From: Gemmatimonadaceae bacterium
GTDB lineage: Bacteria; Gemmatimonadota; Gemmatimonadetes; Gemmatimonadales; Gemmatimonadaceae
NCBI GenBank assembly: GCA_025934775.1
Contig: JAICWO010000017.1
Location: forward strand, 1-64,000
Length of the DNA: 64,000 nucleotides
Direction: 5' to 3'
A program made the position numbers and the translations under genes. This document shows, piece by piece, positions 8,032 through 16,162 of this stretch (position 1 is the stretch's first letter; every line of letters begins with the position of its first letter). Under the pieces are notes generated by a model. The model did no database searches. It had not been told where the DNA came from and saw only the letters and a program-made list of their open reading frames with translations.

Positions 8032-9786
8032 TTACCGAGCGCCGTTGCAGAACGATTTGACTTGACTGTCGACGTACGGGCGCAGCTTGGCCACGTAGTC
8101 CAGGTACTGTTTCGCCGCGTCGGGCGCCACGGAGCCGCCGCTCGCCAGATTGATCTCGGCATCTGTCAGCGCCGACGCGGCGAGCTTCGAGAGATCGCAG
8201 CTCTTGGTGGTAGGCGCCTCGGTCGCGGCGGATTGGCTGACCGCTAACGCCGACGCGCCCAGGAGAAACTTGGCTTCGGGGCTCGGCGTGATCTTTTCCG
8301 CGTAGGCGATGAATCGCATCGCACGCTGATAGTCGTCGCGCTTCTGCGTCGCGCCCGCCGCTTTGTACAGCGCGTTGCCGCGAGCCAACGCGAACTGCGC
8401 GACGGTGGTCGAATCTTCACCGTTCTTGGCAGCGAGCGCGATCGCGTCGAACGCGCTGTCCGCCTGCCCCGCGTCGATCAGCGATTGGGCGAGTTGCAGG
8501 TATCCGTGCGGGAGCCGTGGATTCTGCGCGAGCGCGCGCTCGAGCTCGGTGCGAGCGCCGGCCGCGTTGCCCGAGCTCTTCATCGCTCCCGCCGCGAACA
8601 CGTGCATCGCGGCGTTGTCCGGGAACTGCGCGAGGGCGCTTTGCACGGCGACCTGATGCTGCGACTCGAGCAGCTGCAAGTACGCGAGCCGCACTGATGC
8701 ATCCTTTGGAAATTTCGAGACGCCGAGTGCGGCCACAGACAGCGCGCGCTCCGGCTCGCTGTCCGCGCGATAGGCGGTCGCGAGCCGCGCGTACATATCG
8801 GGGTCGACCTGGGCTGCCGCGTCGCGCGCGAGCAGCGAGTCGCCGGCGGTGATGGCGCGTTTCCAATCGCTGTTCGCGAGATGGACGAGCCATTCCAGCT
8901 TGAGCAGCCTGAGATTCGCGGCGTGCTCGGCGACGGCGCGATCGATAATCGGCTGTGCCTCCTGCGTCTTGCCCTCGCGCGACAACGCGTTCACCACGCG
9001 CTCGAGCAAATCCTCATTCGTCGAATCCGTCGCGAGAAAGCGCACCCACGCCGGCGCCGCATCGGCCGACTTCCCTTCGGCATCGTACGCCTGCGCGAGA
9101 TCCTCGAGCGCGATCGGATTCGACGGCGCCACGGAAAGCGCCGCGCGCGCCACCGAGATGATGCTGTCGTTCGAGGCGCCGAGTCGAACGAGGGCACCGA
9201 GCAGGCAGAGACGCGCCGGCACGGCCTTGCCGTACGCCGCGATCCCCGCCGCGGCATCAGCGACTGCTTCGCGCAAGCGATTGGCCCGCTCGTCGTTCTC
9301 ACATTTGCGGAGCGGTACGAGCTGCTTTCGCGCCGCGATGACGTCGCGCGCAATCGCGTCGGCCGCGGCATCCGCGGTCGGCGCGGTCGCCGCGAATGGC
9401 TGCGACAATCGAAGGTCGCGGATCATCGTGAGCGCGGCGGTGGCGTTGACGCCGCCCTGCGTACGCGAAACCGTCCCCGTGATGCGCTCGTCGGCGCGGA
9501 ACTGCTCGGCCAGCAGCTTGAGCTCGCCCTCGGACAACTGCGCGTTCTCCTCGAAGCTCGACCGGCGGAGCCAATCGTCGACGTCGCCGCCGGAGATCAC
9601 TCGCAGCTCGTGCTTATCGAACGCGCCGGCAACCCGGTCGCGGACGATGTCCGCCACCTTGCCGCCGAGCCTACGATCCGGTCCTCGGAACGCGGGCACT
9701 ACCATGACTTGTGTCGTGAACGTCTGCTGGGCGGCGAGAGGAGCTGACGCGCACAGCAGGCACACGATCGTCGAACGAAGCGGCAT
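8032..9786 (-). CDS. Secreted tetratricopeptide-repeat protein of unknown function
   Basis: A 584-residue protein. Residues 1-19 form a signal peptide ending in APLAAQQ, which sets the start at 9786; the open frame continues upstream but without signal-peptide or domain logic. Residues 20-135 form a small alpha/beta region beginning TTQVMVVPAF, which looks like the secreted nucleotide- or lipoprotein-associated domains found before TPRs, but I cannot name the family. From about residue 150 to the end there are repeated 34-residue helical pairs rich in Ala and Leu, as in TPR scaffolds of periplasmic assembly systems. It converges on the TauE gene with 25 bases between the stops. Confidence 0.65.
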   Translation of the reverse strand: MPLRSTIVCLLCASAPLAAQQTFTTQVMVVPAFRGPDRRLGGKVADIVRDRVAGAFDKHELRVISGGDVDDWLRRSSFEENAQLSEGELKLLAEQFRADERITGTVSRTQGGVNATAALTMIRDLRLSQPFAATAPTADAAADAIARDVIAARKQLVPLRKCENDERANRLREAVADAAAGIAAYGKAVPARLCLLGALVRLGASNDSIISVARAALSVAPSNPIALEDLAQAYDAEGKSADAAPAWVRFLATDSTNEDLLERVVNALSREGKTQEAQPIIDRAVAEHAANLRLLKLEWLVHLANSDWKRAITAGDSLLARDAAAQVDPDMYARLATAYRADSEPERALSVAALGVSKFPKDASVRLAYLQLLESQHQVAVQSALAQFPDNAAMHVFAAGAMKSSGNAAGARTELERALAQNPRLPHGYLQLAQSLIDAGQADSAFDAIALAAKNGEDSTTVAQFALARGNALYKAAGATQKRDDYQRAMRFIAYAEKITPSPEAKFLLGASALAVSQSAATEAPTTKSCDLSKLAASALTDAEINLASGGSVAPDAAKQYLDYVAKLRPYVDSQVKSFCNGAR

Positions 9787-9930
9787 CGCGAACGAGCGAC
9801 TCAGGGGGATGCCTGCGGCCCAGGGCCTAGGCGGGAAATCGCGGGTGGATAGGCGCGAGTATTTTAAAAAATTAACGCGCGACACGTGAAAAGGGCTGCG
9901 CGGCCGGCCCGACGCAGTCCTCACAAATCG

Positions 9931-9962
9931 AAAAAAAGAGCCCGCGCGGGTAGCGCGGGCTC
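9931..9962 (-). terminator. Rho-independent terminator of the cupredoxin gene
   Basis: A perfect 10-bp stem GAGCCCGCGC / GCGCGGGCTC with a five-base loop, followed on the minus strand by seven T (the A run at 9931-9937). It lies 24 bases after the stop of the minus-strand cupredoxin gene. Confidence 0.88.
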
Positions 9963-9986
9963 GTTCACACGTGGACCCCGCAACCG

Positions 9987-10403
9987 CTACTTCACGACGA
10001 CTGAGCCAGACATGGCCGCGCCGTGGATCGCGCAGTGGTACTTGTACGTGCCCGCGGCCGCGAACGTCCGGTTGAACGTGCCGCTGTCCTGGGGCGCCGA
10101 CGCGATGTTGCTTCCGTCGTCGAACGTCACGGTGTGCGTGACGCAACCCGTGGTGTAGCCGTAGCCGTCGTTGCTGCACGTCCATTTCCACGTCACCGTC
10201 GTGCCGACGGCGACATTGAGCGTTGCGGGCGAGAACGACTCGTCGCCGAGTGTCACGACGTTGTCCGACGGCGGCGTGCCACCGCCCGGACCTGGCGGCG
10301 TCGGGGTGGTGCTCGGACTGGTGTTGTAGCCACCGCCGCTGCCGCCGCAGGCGGCCAGCGCCGCCACGAGCATCGAAACGGTCAGGATTCGCAACTGTCT
10401 CAT
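9987..10403 (-). CDS. Cupredoxin (plastocyanin-like) lipoprotein
   Basis: A 138-residue secreted lipoprotein. The signal peptide ends in a lipobox with Cys19 (LAAC). A Gly/Pro/Thr-rich linker spans residues 20-46, and a blue-copper beta-sandwich follows. Type 1 copper ligands are visible as His90, Cys124, His127 and Met131, in the C-x2-H-x3-M order of plastocyanins. Two extra cysteines (76 and 87) could form a disulfide. It probably works as an exported electron carrier or copper-binding protein anchored to a membrane. A strong GGAGGA ribosome site lies six bases before the ATG at 10403, and a clear terminator follows, so it is likely monocistronic. Confidence 0.85.
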   Translation of the reverse strand: MRQLRILTVSMLVAALAACGGSGGGYNTSPSTTPTPPGPGGGTPPSDNVVTLGDESFSPATLNVAVGTTVTWKWTCSNDGYGYTTGCVTHTVTFDDGSNIASAPQDSGTFNRTFAAAGTYKYHCAIHGAAMSGSVVVK

Positions 10404-10425
10404 ACTTCCTCCGGGAGAGCACAGC

Positions 10426-10447
10426 GCCGCCTGTGGGAAGAGGCGGC
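10426..10447. other. Leader hairpin upstream of the cupredoxin gene
   Basis: GCCGCCT and AGGCGGC arms with an eight-base loop lie between the beta-propeller gene and the cupredoxin gene. There is no T run, so it may be an mRNA 3' end structure of the former or a leader structure of the latter. The rest of the 143-base gap shows nothing clear. Confidence 0.35.
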
Positions 10448-10546
10448 AACCTTGTGGATGAGGGGTTCACACGGCGCGGGTGTTCGGCCGTGACCATTCA
10501 ATCCAACGTCTCCCGGGGAGGTTCCAGGCGTCCGCGGCGCGCACGG

Positions 10547-11755
10547 TCAGGGCATGTCGACCGCACGCACCCGGTTCGTTTTCTTCAACAGCGCCGGCTG
10601 GAAATCGGCCGGCCGGGCCGACTGCAGCAGATCGAGCAGCGCCTGGAGATTCACAGAAGTGTGATAGACCGTCCACGCCCCGCCGGCGAGCGCCGACGGC
10701 CAGATGTGCAGCCTGCCGCTCACGGAATCCTCGTACATGGTGCCGCGATACCACGTGGAGATGTCGCGGCTGCGCGCGGCGTGCATCGTGCGCCACAGGA
10801 TCGGCACCGCGTACGTCGTCCAGCTCAATCCATCGGCGCTCCAACCCAGCCACAGATCGCTGTTCGCGCAGTTCGTGGCGTGCGGGAACGCCGCGATGAG
10901 CGCGAGATAGCCGCGGTTGCCGGACATCGGCATCACGTCGAAGTGCCAGACGACGTAATTCGGGATGCTCATCGAGACGGGCACCGCCTTGGACCAGACC
11001 GCATGCTCGTAGCTGGAGTCGGGCGCGGGCGAAGCAGTGCGCATGGCCACCATGGAGGAGCCGGCATCGCAGCCGAGCGCACCTGATTGCACGTACCACA
11101 CGCGCGCCGTGCGATCGGCCTCCAGCACCAGTGTCGGCGACACGGCATCGTGCATCGGCTCTCGAAACGCGAGCACCGGTTTGGTCCAGTGCACGGCGTC
11201 GGGCGTCGACATCAGCATGATCTTGTTGAACCCATCTCCGACGACGCGATAAACCTGGACCATTCGATTCGTCGTCTTGTCGAAGGCTTGATCGGGATCC
11301 GAGTTGTACGCCGCCTGTCCGGGATACGGGATCAATGGGTTGTGCACGTTGGGCGGCGTGTCCCAACTCGTGTCGTCCGCGGCATACAACACGCCGGGGT
11401 TCTCGTAGTGCGCGTCGCCATTGTGATACGGTGTGTACATCAACCAGCAATGGCGGCCGTTCCACCCCTGGCCCGGACACGCGATGTCGGGATGCACCGC
11501 GTCCGACGAATTGGAGTAGTCGTCGGCCGGCAGTGCGACCTGGTCGACCTTGGGCCCGATCATCCCCTCGAGCCTCGTCATGAGCGGCGCCACGTCGGCA
11601 CCGGTTCGCGTCAGCGCGGATTTGGGCGTGGCGTCGTTGGGGGAGCCCGGCGCGACATGACTATGCACGACGACCGGCGCGCGTTCAGTGGGTGTGGCGG
11701 CGTCGGAACAGCCGACGAGCGTGAGGAGGCACAGCGTGGGCGCAAGAATGCGCAT
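10547..11755 (-). CDS. Secreted lipoprotein with glycosidase-like beta-propeller features
   Basis: A 402-residue protein. The signal peptide ends in a lipobox (LVGC, Cys around residue 14), which fixes the start at 11755. The body has repeated Trp/Tyr/Asp-rich strands such as DIACPGQGWNGRHCWLMYTP, PDAVHWTKPVLAFREP and WLGWSADGLSWTTY. This pattern of an aspartate followed by a substrate-facing aromatic strand resembles five-bladed propellers of GH43/GH32-type glycosidases and sialidase-like folds. I cannot place it in a defined family or name catalytic residues with certainty. It diverges from the LolA-like gene, with a CRP-type site in the 244-base gap. Confidence 0.5.
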   Translation of the reverse strand: MRILAPTLCLLTLVGCSDAATPTERAPVVVHSHVAPGSPNDATPKSALTRTGADVAPLMTRLEGMIGPKVDQVALPADDYSNSSDAVHPDIACPGQGWNGRHCWLMYTPYHNGDAHYENPGVLYAADDTSWDTPPNVHNPLIPYPGQAAYNSDPDQAFDKTTNRMVQVYRVVGDGFNKIMLMSTPDAVHWTKPVLAFREPMHDAVSPTLVLEADRTARVWYVQSGALGCDAGSSMVAMRTASPAPDSSYEHAVWSKAVPVSMSIPNYVVWHFDVMPMSGNRGYLALIAAFPHATNCANSDLWLGWSADGLSWTTYAVPILWRTMHAARSRDISTWYRGTMYEDSVSGRLHIWPSALAGGAWTVYHTSVNLQALLDLLQSARPADFQPALLKKTNRVRAVDMP

Positions 11756-11838
11756 GACCGAGTCCCTGCGTCGGGAGTGGTGAGGAGGCGGGGCGCGCGC
11801 GTATATAGTGTTCCCTAAACTGGCGCGCGCGAGCCGAG

Positions 11839-11854
11839 TGTGATCGGCGTCACA
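11839..11854. promoter_or_regulatory. CRP/FNR-type operator, TGTGA-N6-TCACA
   Basis: A perfect TGTGA (11839-11843) and TCACA (11850-11854) palindrome with a six-base spacer matches the CRP consensus core. It sits in the gap between the divergent propeller-lipoprotein gene (start 11755, 84 bases away) and the LolA-like gene (start 12000, 146 bases away). No regulator of this family is encoded in the window. Confidence 0.5.
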
Positions 11855-11999
11855 GAACCTCGCGCACGGGCATCGATCACGCAAGTTATTGTATGCAAAG
11901 AGGATGCATTGGCTCCTTCTATTGGCTCCTTACACTCGCACCTGGCACCGAGGCGTCCAGCGGCGCAACGTACAATCACCGACACCGCACCTTCCCATC

Positions 12000-12779
12000 A
12001 TGCGACAGATACTTGCATTCACGCTCGCCCTCATCAGCATCAGCGCGGCCGCCGCGGCGCAGACCACCCCGTCGCACGGAGAAGCGGTGCTGCAACGCAT
12101 GCACGACGCGTACGCCGGCCGCTGGTGTCGCACGCTCACGTTTCGGCAGAAGACGACGCAGTGGGGCAACGACGGCCAGCCGCGCGTGTCGTCCTGGTAT
12201 GAGAGTTTGCTCTACGCCGAACCGCGCGGCGCACAGTTGCGCATCGACATCGGTCCGCCCGCGGAGGGGAACGGCGTCCTCTACACGGCGGATTCCAGCT
12301 TTCGCGTCCGCGGCGGCAAGCTCGCGTCGAGCCAAGCCGGTGGCAACGAGTTTCTCCCGCTGATCGAAGGCGTATACGTGCAGCCGGTGGCGCGCACGAT
12401 GCGCGAGCTCGCGGATACACACGTCGATTTTTCACGCGTCTCCGCCGGCACGTGGGAGGATCGTCCGGTGTGGATCATCGGCGCGTCGAGCGCGGCCGAC
12501 AGCACGGTCCCGCAGATCTGGGTCGACACGGCGCGCAAAGTCGTTGTGCGAATGCTCATCGAGCCGGCGCCGGGCACGCCCGTGCTCGACATTCACCTGA
12601 GCAACTATGAGCCGCTCGGACAGGGCTGGCTCGCGACGAAGGTCGAGATGTACGCGGCGGGCAAGCCGCGGCAGTTCGAGGAATACTCGGACTGGAAGGC
12701 GGACGTCGCGCTCTCGCCGCAGCTGTTCGATCCGGCGACGTGGACGACGGCGCCGCACTGGGCGGCACGGTCACCGTAG
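12000..12779 (+). CDS. LolA-like outer-membrane lipoprotein-sorting family protein
   Basis: A 259-residue exported protein. The signal peptide ends near residue 20 (AAAAAQTT), which supports the ATG at 12000 over an in-frame start 111 bases upstream. The mature part has the alternating beta strands of the LolA/LolB superfamily: an early helix (LQRMHDAYAGRWCRTLTF), then antiparallel strands carrying YTADSSFRV, and a late segment VEMYAAGKPRQFEEYSDWK typical of DUF4292/LolA-like proteins. It probably binds a lipid or lipoprotein in the periplasm, but it is not necessarily the housekeeping LolA. It is followed by an 88-base gap and then the PIG-L operon on the same strand. Confidence 0.6.
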   Translation: MRQILAFTLALISISAAAAAQTTPSHGEAVLQRMHDAYAGRWCRTLTFRQKTTQWGNDGQPRVSSWYESLLYAEPRGAQLRIDIGPPAEGNGVLYTADSSFRVRGGKLASSQAGGNEFLPLIEGVYVQPVARTMRELADTHVDFSRVSAGTWEDRPVWIIGASSAADSTVPQIWVDTARKVVVRMLIEPAPGTPVLDIHLSNYEPLGQGWLATKVEMYAAGKPRQFEEYSDWKADVALSPQLFDPATWTTAPHWAARSP

Positions 12780-12867
12780 CGGGCACCGTAATCGATTGGA
12801 TGCGGTTCAGCCGGCCGCGCACCGGGCATGAAATCTGAACCCACCGCCGTTCAGTCGCAGCAGAAGG

Positions 12868-13710
12868 TTGCCGTTGTCGAACGAGGTCGGTGCACGCGAG
12901 CTGTTGCAGAAGTGCCGCCCCGGAGCGCGTGAGGCCGAGCGTATCGTTGTGATCGTCGCGCACCCCGACGACGAAGTCATCGGTGTGGGTGCCCGCCTGT
13001 GCACGTGGCGCGACGTGCGCCTCGTCTATGCGACGAACGGAGCGCCGCGCGACATGCGCGATGCGTACCGAGTGGGCCTGTCCAGTCGCGAGGCGTACGC
13101 GACGCTCCGCCGCGCCGAACGCGAGCGCGCGCTGCGCATCGCGGGTGTGGATCCCGCGCGGGTGCACGAGCTCGGGTTCAGCGACCAGGAGACCGCGCGC
13201 GAGCTCGTCGATTGTGCCGCACGCGTCGCCGTGCTGCTGCGCGGCACGCGGCCGCGAGTCGTGATCACGCATCCGTACGAGGGAGGCCACCCGGATCACG
13301 ACGCCTGCGCGTTCGCCGTGAGCGCGGCGGTGGCGATGCTCGCGCGCGACGGCGTTCCCGCGCCGACTCGGCTCGAAATGTCGTCGTACCACGTGGCACC
13401 GAACGGCATCAGCACGGGCACGTTCCTGCCGTCGGAGACGGCGCTCACTGACGACGCGCGGCTACCGCTCGAGCTCCGCGATCGCAAGCGCGCCATGTTC
13501 GCGTGCTTCGGCTCGCAACGCCAGACGCTGCGGTACTTCGATTGCGCGATCGAGCCGCTGCGCATCGCACCGCGATATCGCTTCGGAACGCCGCCGCACG
13601 ATGGCGTGCTGTTTTATGAGAACTTTGACTGGGGGATCACGGGTCACGAGTGGCGCGCACTGGCACGTGGCGCCGCGCACGCGCTCGGTCTCTCGGGACA
13701 GATGGCATGA
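12868..13710 (+). CDS. PIG-L/LmbE-family deacetylase
   Basis: A 280-residue zinc-dependent N-deacetylase. HPDDE at residues 32-36 holds the first metal ligands and the catalytic Asp, and HPDH at 141-144 supplies the other histidine region, both typical of MshB, BshB and PIG-L enzymes that remove acetyl from GlcNAc conjugates. The start is uncertain: an in-frame stop at 12829 forces a TTG at 12868 or a nearby non-ATG codon. Its stop overlaps the next gene start (ATGA at 13707). A glycosyltransferase and an acyltransferase follow, so the three may make and modify an amino-sugar conjugate. The exact substrate is not readable. Confidence 0.82.
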   Translation: MPLSNEVGARELLQKCRPGAREAERIVVIVAHPDDEVIGVGARLCTWRDVRLVYATNGAPRDMRDAYRVGLSSREAYATLRRAERERALRIAGVDPARVHELGFSDQETARELVDCAARVAVLLRGTRPRVVITHPYEGGHPDHDACAFAVSAAVAMLARDGVPAPTRLEMSSYHVAPNGISTGTFLPSETALTDDARLPLELRDRKRAMFACFGSQRQTLRYFDCAIEPLRIAPRYRFGTPPHDGVLFYENFDWGITGHEWRALARGAAHALGLSGQMA

Positions 13711-14771
13711 TGCTCACGGTCTTGAATGTCGCGTACCCGCTCGCCCGCGTCGGACCGGGCGCGGTGGGAGGCGCGGAACAGATTCTGGCGCGCATCGATC
13801 GCGCGCTGGTCGAGCATGGCGCGACCTCGGTCGTCGTGAGCTGCGCCGGCTCGAGCTGCGCCGGCGTGCTGTGCGCGACCCCAGCGGCGAGCGGCGTACT
13901 CGATGATGCGGCGTGCGCCTGCGCGCAGCGTGCGCACGCGGAGACCATCGCTCGAATTCTCGACGAGTACCCGGTGGACGTCGTGCACATGCATGGCGTC
14001 GATTTTCCCGCCTATCTACCTGCCCCCGGCGTGCCGGTACTCGCCACGTTGCATGTGGCGCCGAGATCGTACCCGCCTGCCGTATTCGAGCCGGCGCGAG
14101 CCGCCACGCACCTCAACTGCGTGTCGCGCAGCCAGCGCACGGCCTGTCCTGCATCCGCGGCAATCGTCGCCACGATCGAGAATGGCGTCGACCCGCGGCC
14201 AGTGCTGCCGCACAATCGCCAGCGTGCGTACGCGATGGCACTCGGCCGCATCTGTCCGGAGAAGGGCTTTCACATCGCGATCGACGCCGCGCGGCGCGCC
14301 GGCATTCGGATGCTGCTCGCCGGCCGGGTGTTTCCCTATCCCGGACACGAACACTATTTCACAACCGCGATCCTTCCGCGGCTCGGGACATCGTGCGCGT
14401 TCATCGGACCCGTCTCGGGTGATGAGAAATCGCATCTGCTCGCCGGCGCGCGCTGCGTCGTCATCTCGAGCCTCGTGGCGGAAACGAGCTCACTCGTGGC
14501 GATGGAAGCGCTCGCCTGCGGCACGCCGGTGATCGCGTTCCCGTACGGCGCGCTGCCGGAGATCGTCGACCACGGCGTCACGGGCTTGCTCGTGCGCGAC
14601 GAGCGCGAGATGGCCGACGCGATCATCGCCGCCGGCACGCTCGACCGGCAGGCGTGCCGGACGGCGGCGGCCGAGCGGTTCTCGGCCGCGCGCATGACCC
14701 GCGAGTACCTCCAGCTTTATGAAACACTCACGATGCGAGGATCGGTAGACGAAGCGCGGGAGGTCGCCTGA
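13707..14771 (+). CDS. GT4-family glycosyltransferase (GT-B fold)
   Basis: A 354-residue glycosyltransferase of the GT4 type. The N-terminal Rossmann domain includes GGAEQILARIDRAL and the VDVVHMHG strand. The C-terminal nucleotide-sugar domain starts at about residue 180 with ALGRICPEKGF, and has the E-x7-E-like segment around ETSSLVAMEALACGTPVIA, where a glutamate normally contacts the nucleotide ribose. The N-terminus is unusually Cys-rich for the family (several cysteines between residues 48 and 80). It overlaps the deacetylase by four bases and is followed after two bases by the GNAT gene. MshA and BshA belong to the same GT4 class, but so do many polysaccharide enzymes. Confidence 0.83.
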   Translation: MMLTVLNVAYPLARVGPGAVGGAEQILARIDRALVEHGATSVVVSCAGSSCAGVLCATPAASGVLDDAACACAQRAHAETIARILDEYPVDVVHMHGVDFPAYLPAPGVPVLATLHVAPRSYPPAVFEPARAATHLNCVSRSQRTACPASAAIVATIENGVDPRPVLPHNRQRAYAMALGRICPEKGFHIAIDAARRAGIRMLLAGRVFPYPGHEHYFTTAILPRLGTSCAFIGPVSGDEKSHLLAGARCVVISSLVAETSSLVAMEALACGTPVIAFPYGALPEIVDHGVTGLLVRDEREMADAIIAAGTLDRQACRTAAAERFSAARMTREYLQLYETLTMRGSVDEAREVA

Positions 14772-14773
14772 CC

Positions 14774-15832
14774 ATGGCCGCCGATGACCGCGTGATCGCG
14801 ACCGAGATGCGGTCGTTCGACGCGCTGCGGACGCTCGCGCCGGAGTGGCGCGCCCTCTGTGCGCGGGCGCATTCGTGCACGCCGTTTCAATATCCCGAAT
14901 GGATTCTGCCATGGTGGTCACACTTTGGGGCTGTGGACGGCAGCGATCTTCGTGTTCTCGCCCTGCGCCATGCCGGCAGCTCCGCGTTGGTGGGTCTCGC
15001 GCCTTTCCATTGCCGCCATGATCCTGATGGTGCCACGCGTCTCGCGCTGCTCGGCACCGGCAACACGGACTACGTCGACGCGATCGTCGCGCCGGGGTTC
15101 GAGGGCGCCGCGCTCCGCATGTTCGCGGGGTATCTCCACGACATTCGGGACTCTTGGGACGAGTGCGACCTGCATCCGCTTTCGTCGACAACTCTGCTTC
15201 GCCAACTGCCCGCGCGAGGCGGCTTGCGTATCGCCGAAACACAATCCGACGTCTTTCCAGTTCTCGAATTGCGCGCGAACGGCGAAGGCCTCGCCGAGCG
15301 CGTGCCCCACGGGGTGCTCGCCAAGCTCCGGCATGCGAGACGCCGGCTGCAGCGTGAAGGCGGGTTCGACGTCGAGCACGCCGACGCGCAGAGCGCGCCT
15401 GAATTATTCGAGATCTTCTGCGCCCTTCATGCGGCGCGCTGGCGCGATCGTGGCGAACCGGGCGTGCTCGCCAACGAGCGCTCGCGGCACTTTCACGCCG
15501 AGGTGGTCGCGGGTATGGCCGCGGAGGACATGCTTCGCTTGAATGTGCTTCGTGTGCGCGGGCAGCCGGCGGGCGCCTGCTACGGATTCGCACGCGGGAG
15601 CACGTTGTACTTGTATCTCGGCGGATTTGATCCGGCGTTCGAGCGCGACAGCGCGGGGTCGCTCGCGATCCTCGACGCGATCGAGCACGCCATCGAGCGC
15701 GGGCAACGCCGGTTCGATTTTCTCCGCGGCGCGGAGGCGTACAAGTACCGGTGGGGAGCGGTCGAACAGCCTGGGTATCGGGTCAGGATCGTGCGCGAGC
15801 GCGGCGTGATCAGCGAGAAGAACGTGGCGTGA
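14774..15832 (+). CDS. GNAT/FemAB-like (BioF2/CelD-type) acyltransferase
   Basis: A 352-residue protein with two tandem GNAT-like folds. CTPFQYPEWILPWW (about residues 36-49) marks the N-terminal fold. RHARRRLQREG and the C-terminal stretch QRRFDFLRGAEAYKYRWG match the CelD/BcsL and FemAB-type acetyltransferase group. Such enzymes use acyl-CoA or aminoacyl-tRNA to acylate amines on sugars, lipids or peptides. It starts two bases after the glycosyltransferase stop and ends the operon. Together with the PIG-L enzyme it suggests deacetylation of a GlcNAc-like unit followed by re-acylation with a different group. Donor and acceptor are not known. Confidence 0.72.
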   Translation: MAADDRVIATEMRSFDALRTLAPEWRALCARAHSCTPFQYPEWILPWWSHFGAVDGSDLRVLALRHAGSSALVGLAPFHCRHDPDGATRLALLGTGNTDYVDAIVAPGFEGAALRMFAGYLHDIRDSWDECDLHPLSSTTLLRQLPARGGLRIAETQSDVFPVLELRANGEGLAERVPHGVLAKLRHARRRLQREGGFDVEHADAQSAPELFEIFCALHAARWRDRGEPGVLANERSRHFHAEVVAGMAAEDMLRLNVLRVRGQPAGACYGFARGSTLYLYLGGFDPAFERDSAGSLAILDAIEHAIERGQRRFDFLRGAEAYKYRWGAVEQPGYRVRIVRERGVISEKNVA

Positions 15833-15859
15833 GTCGGCGGAGGTTATGGCGACTCAGAC

Positions 15860-15893
15860 AAAAAAGCTCGCGAGCCGCCTGGCCCGCGAGCTT
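15860..15893 (-). terminator. Rho-independent terminator of tRNA-Met
   Basis: A perfect 9-bp stem (AAGCTCGCG 15864-15872 / CGCGAGCTT 15885-15893) with a run of T on the minus strand from bases 15860-15865. It lies nine bases after the 3' end of the minus-strand tRNA and may also stop transcription from the converging GNAT gene. Confidence 0.85.
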
Positions 15894-15901
15894 GATCGTA
15901 A

Positions 15902-15975
15902 TAGCAGGGGTGGGACTCGAACCCACGACCCCGGCATTATGAGTGCCGTGCTCTAACCACCTGAGCTACCCTGCC
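15902..15975 (-). tRNA. tRNA-Met(CAU), elongator type
   Basis: A 74-base cloverleaf. The acceptor GGCAGGG pairs with CCCTGCT (1:72 is G-U) and the discriminator is A. The D-arm is GCTC/GAGC. The anticodon arm is CGGCA-CTCATAA-TGCCG with anticodon CAU. The T-arm is GTGGG/CCCAC around TTCGAGT, and CCA is not encoded. The variable loop and anticodon-loop context resemble elongator tRNA-Met; tRNA-Ile2 (also CAU, modified by TilS) is the alternative. The initiator is the separate tRNA at 17506. Confidence 0.9.
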
Positions 15976-16005
15976 CCTCGCCGCCATCTTCCGCGGCAGA
16001 CATGA

Positions 16006-16034
16006 ATTATAGCCAGCCGCCACGCTCAACTAAA
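16006..16034 (-). promoter_or_regulatory. Promoter of tRNA-Met(CAU)
   Basis: On the minus strand a perfect TATAAT (16006-16011) follows TTTAGT (16029-16034) with a 17-base spacer. The -10 box ends 30 bases before the first tRNA base, which leaves a short 5' leader for RNase P. Confidence 0.7.
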
Positions 16035-16058
16035 GGTCTGTCGGACTGCCGCAAGCAT

Positions 16059-16091
16059 AGCAGGGACCCGAGCTTGGCTCGGGTCCCTGCT
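16059..16091. terminator. 15-bp perfect hairpin, terminator-like without T tract
   Basis: Arms at 16059-16073 and 16077-16091 (AGCAGGGACCCGAGC and its complement) are perfectly paired around a TTG loop. The hairpin lies 71 bases past the stop of the EXORDIUM-like gene and 25 bases before the tRNA-Met promoter, so it probably separates the two units. Neither side has a clear T run. Confidence 0.6.
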
Positions 16092-16162
16092 GTTCATCGC
16101 TCGCGACACACTCGCGAAACACTCGATGAAACTCTCTCAGACTTTCCGACCGCACACCGCGA

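Noticed and set aside
11760-11830. TATATA-like -10 box for the propeller lipoprotein
   Set aside because: An AT-rich patch is present but no -35 partner at a sensible distance could be found.
15902-15975. tRNA-Ile2(CAU) instead of elongator tRNA-Met
   Set aside because: The anticodon alone cannot decide, but the variable loop and anticodon flanks are closer to elongator Met; kept as an alternative.
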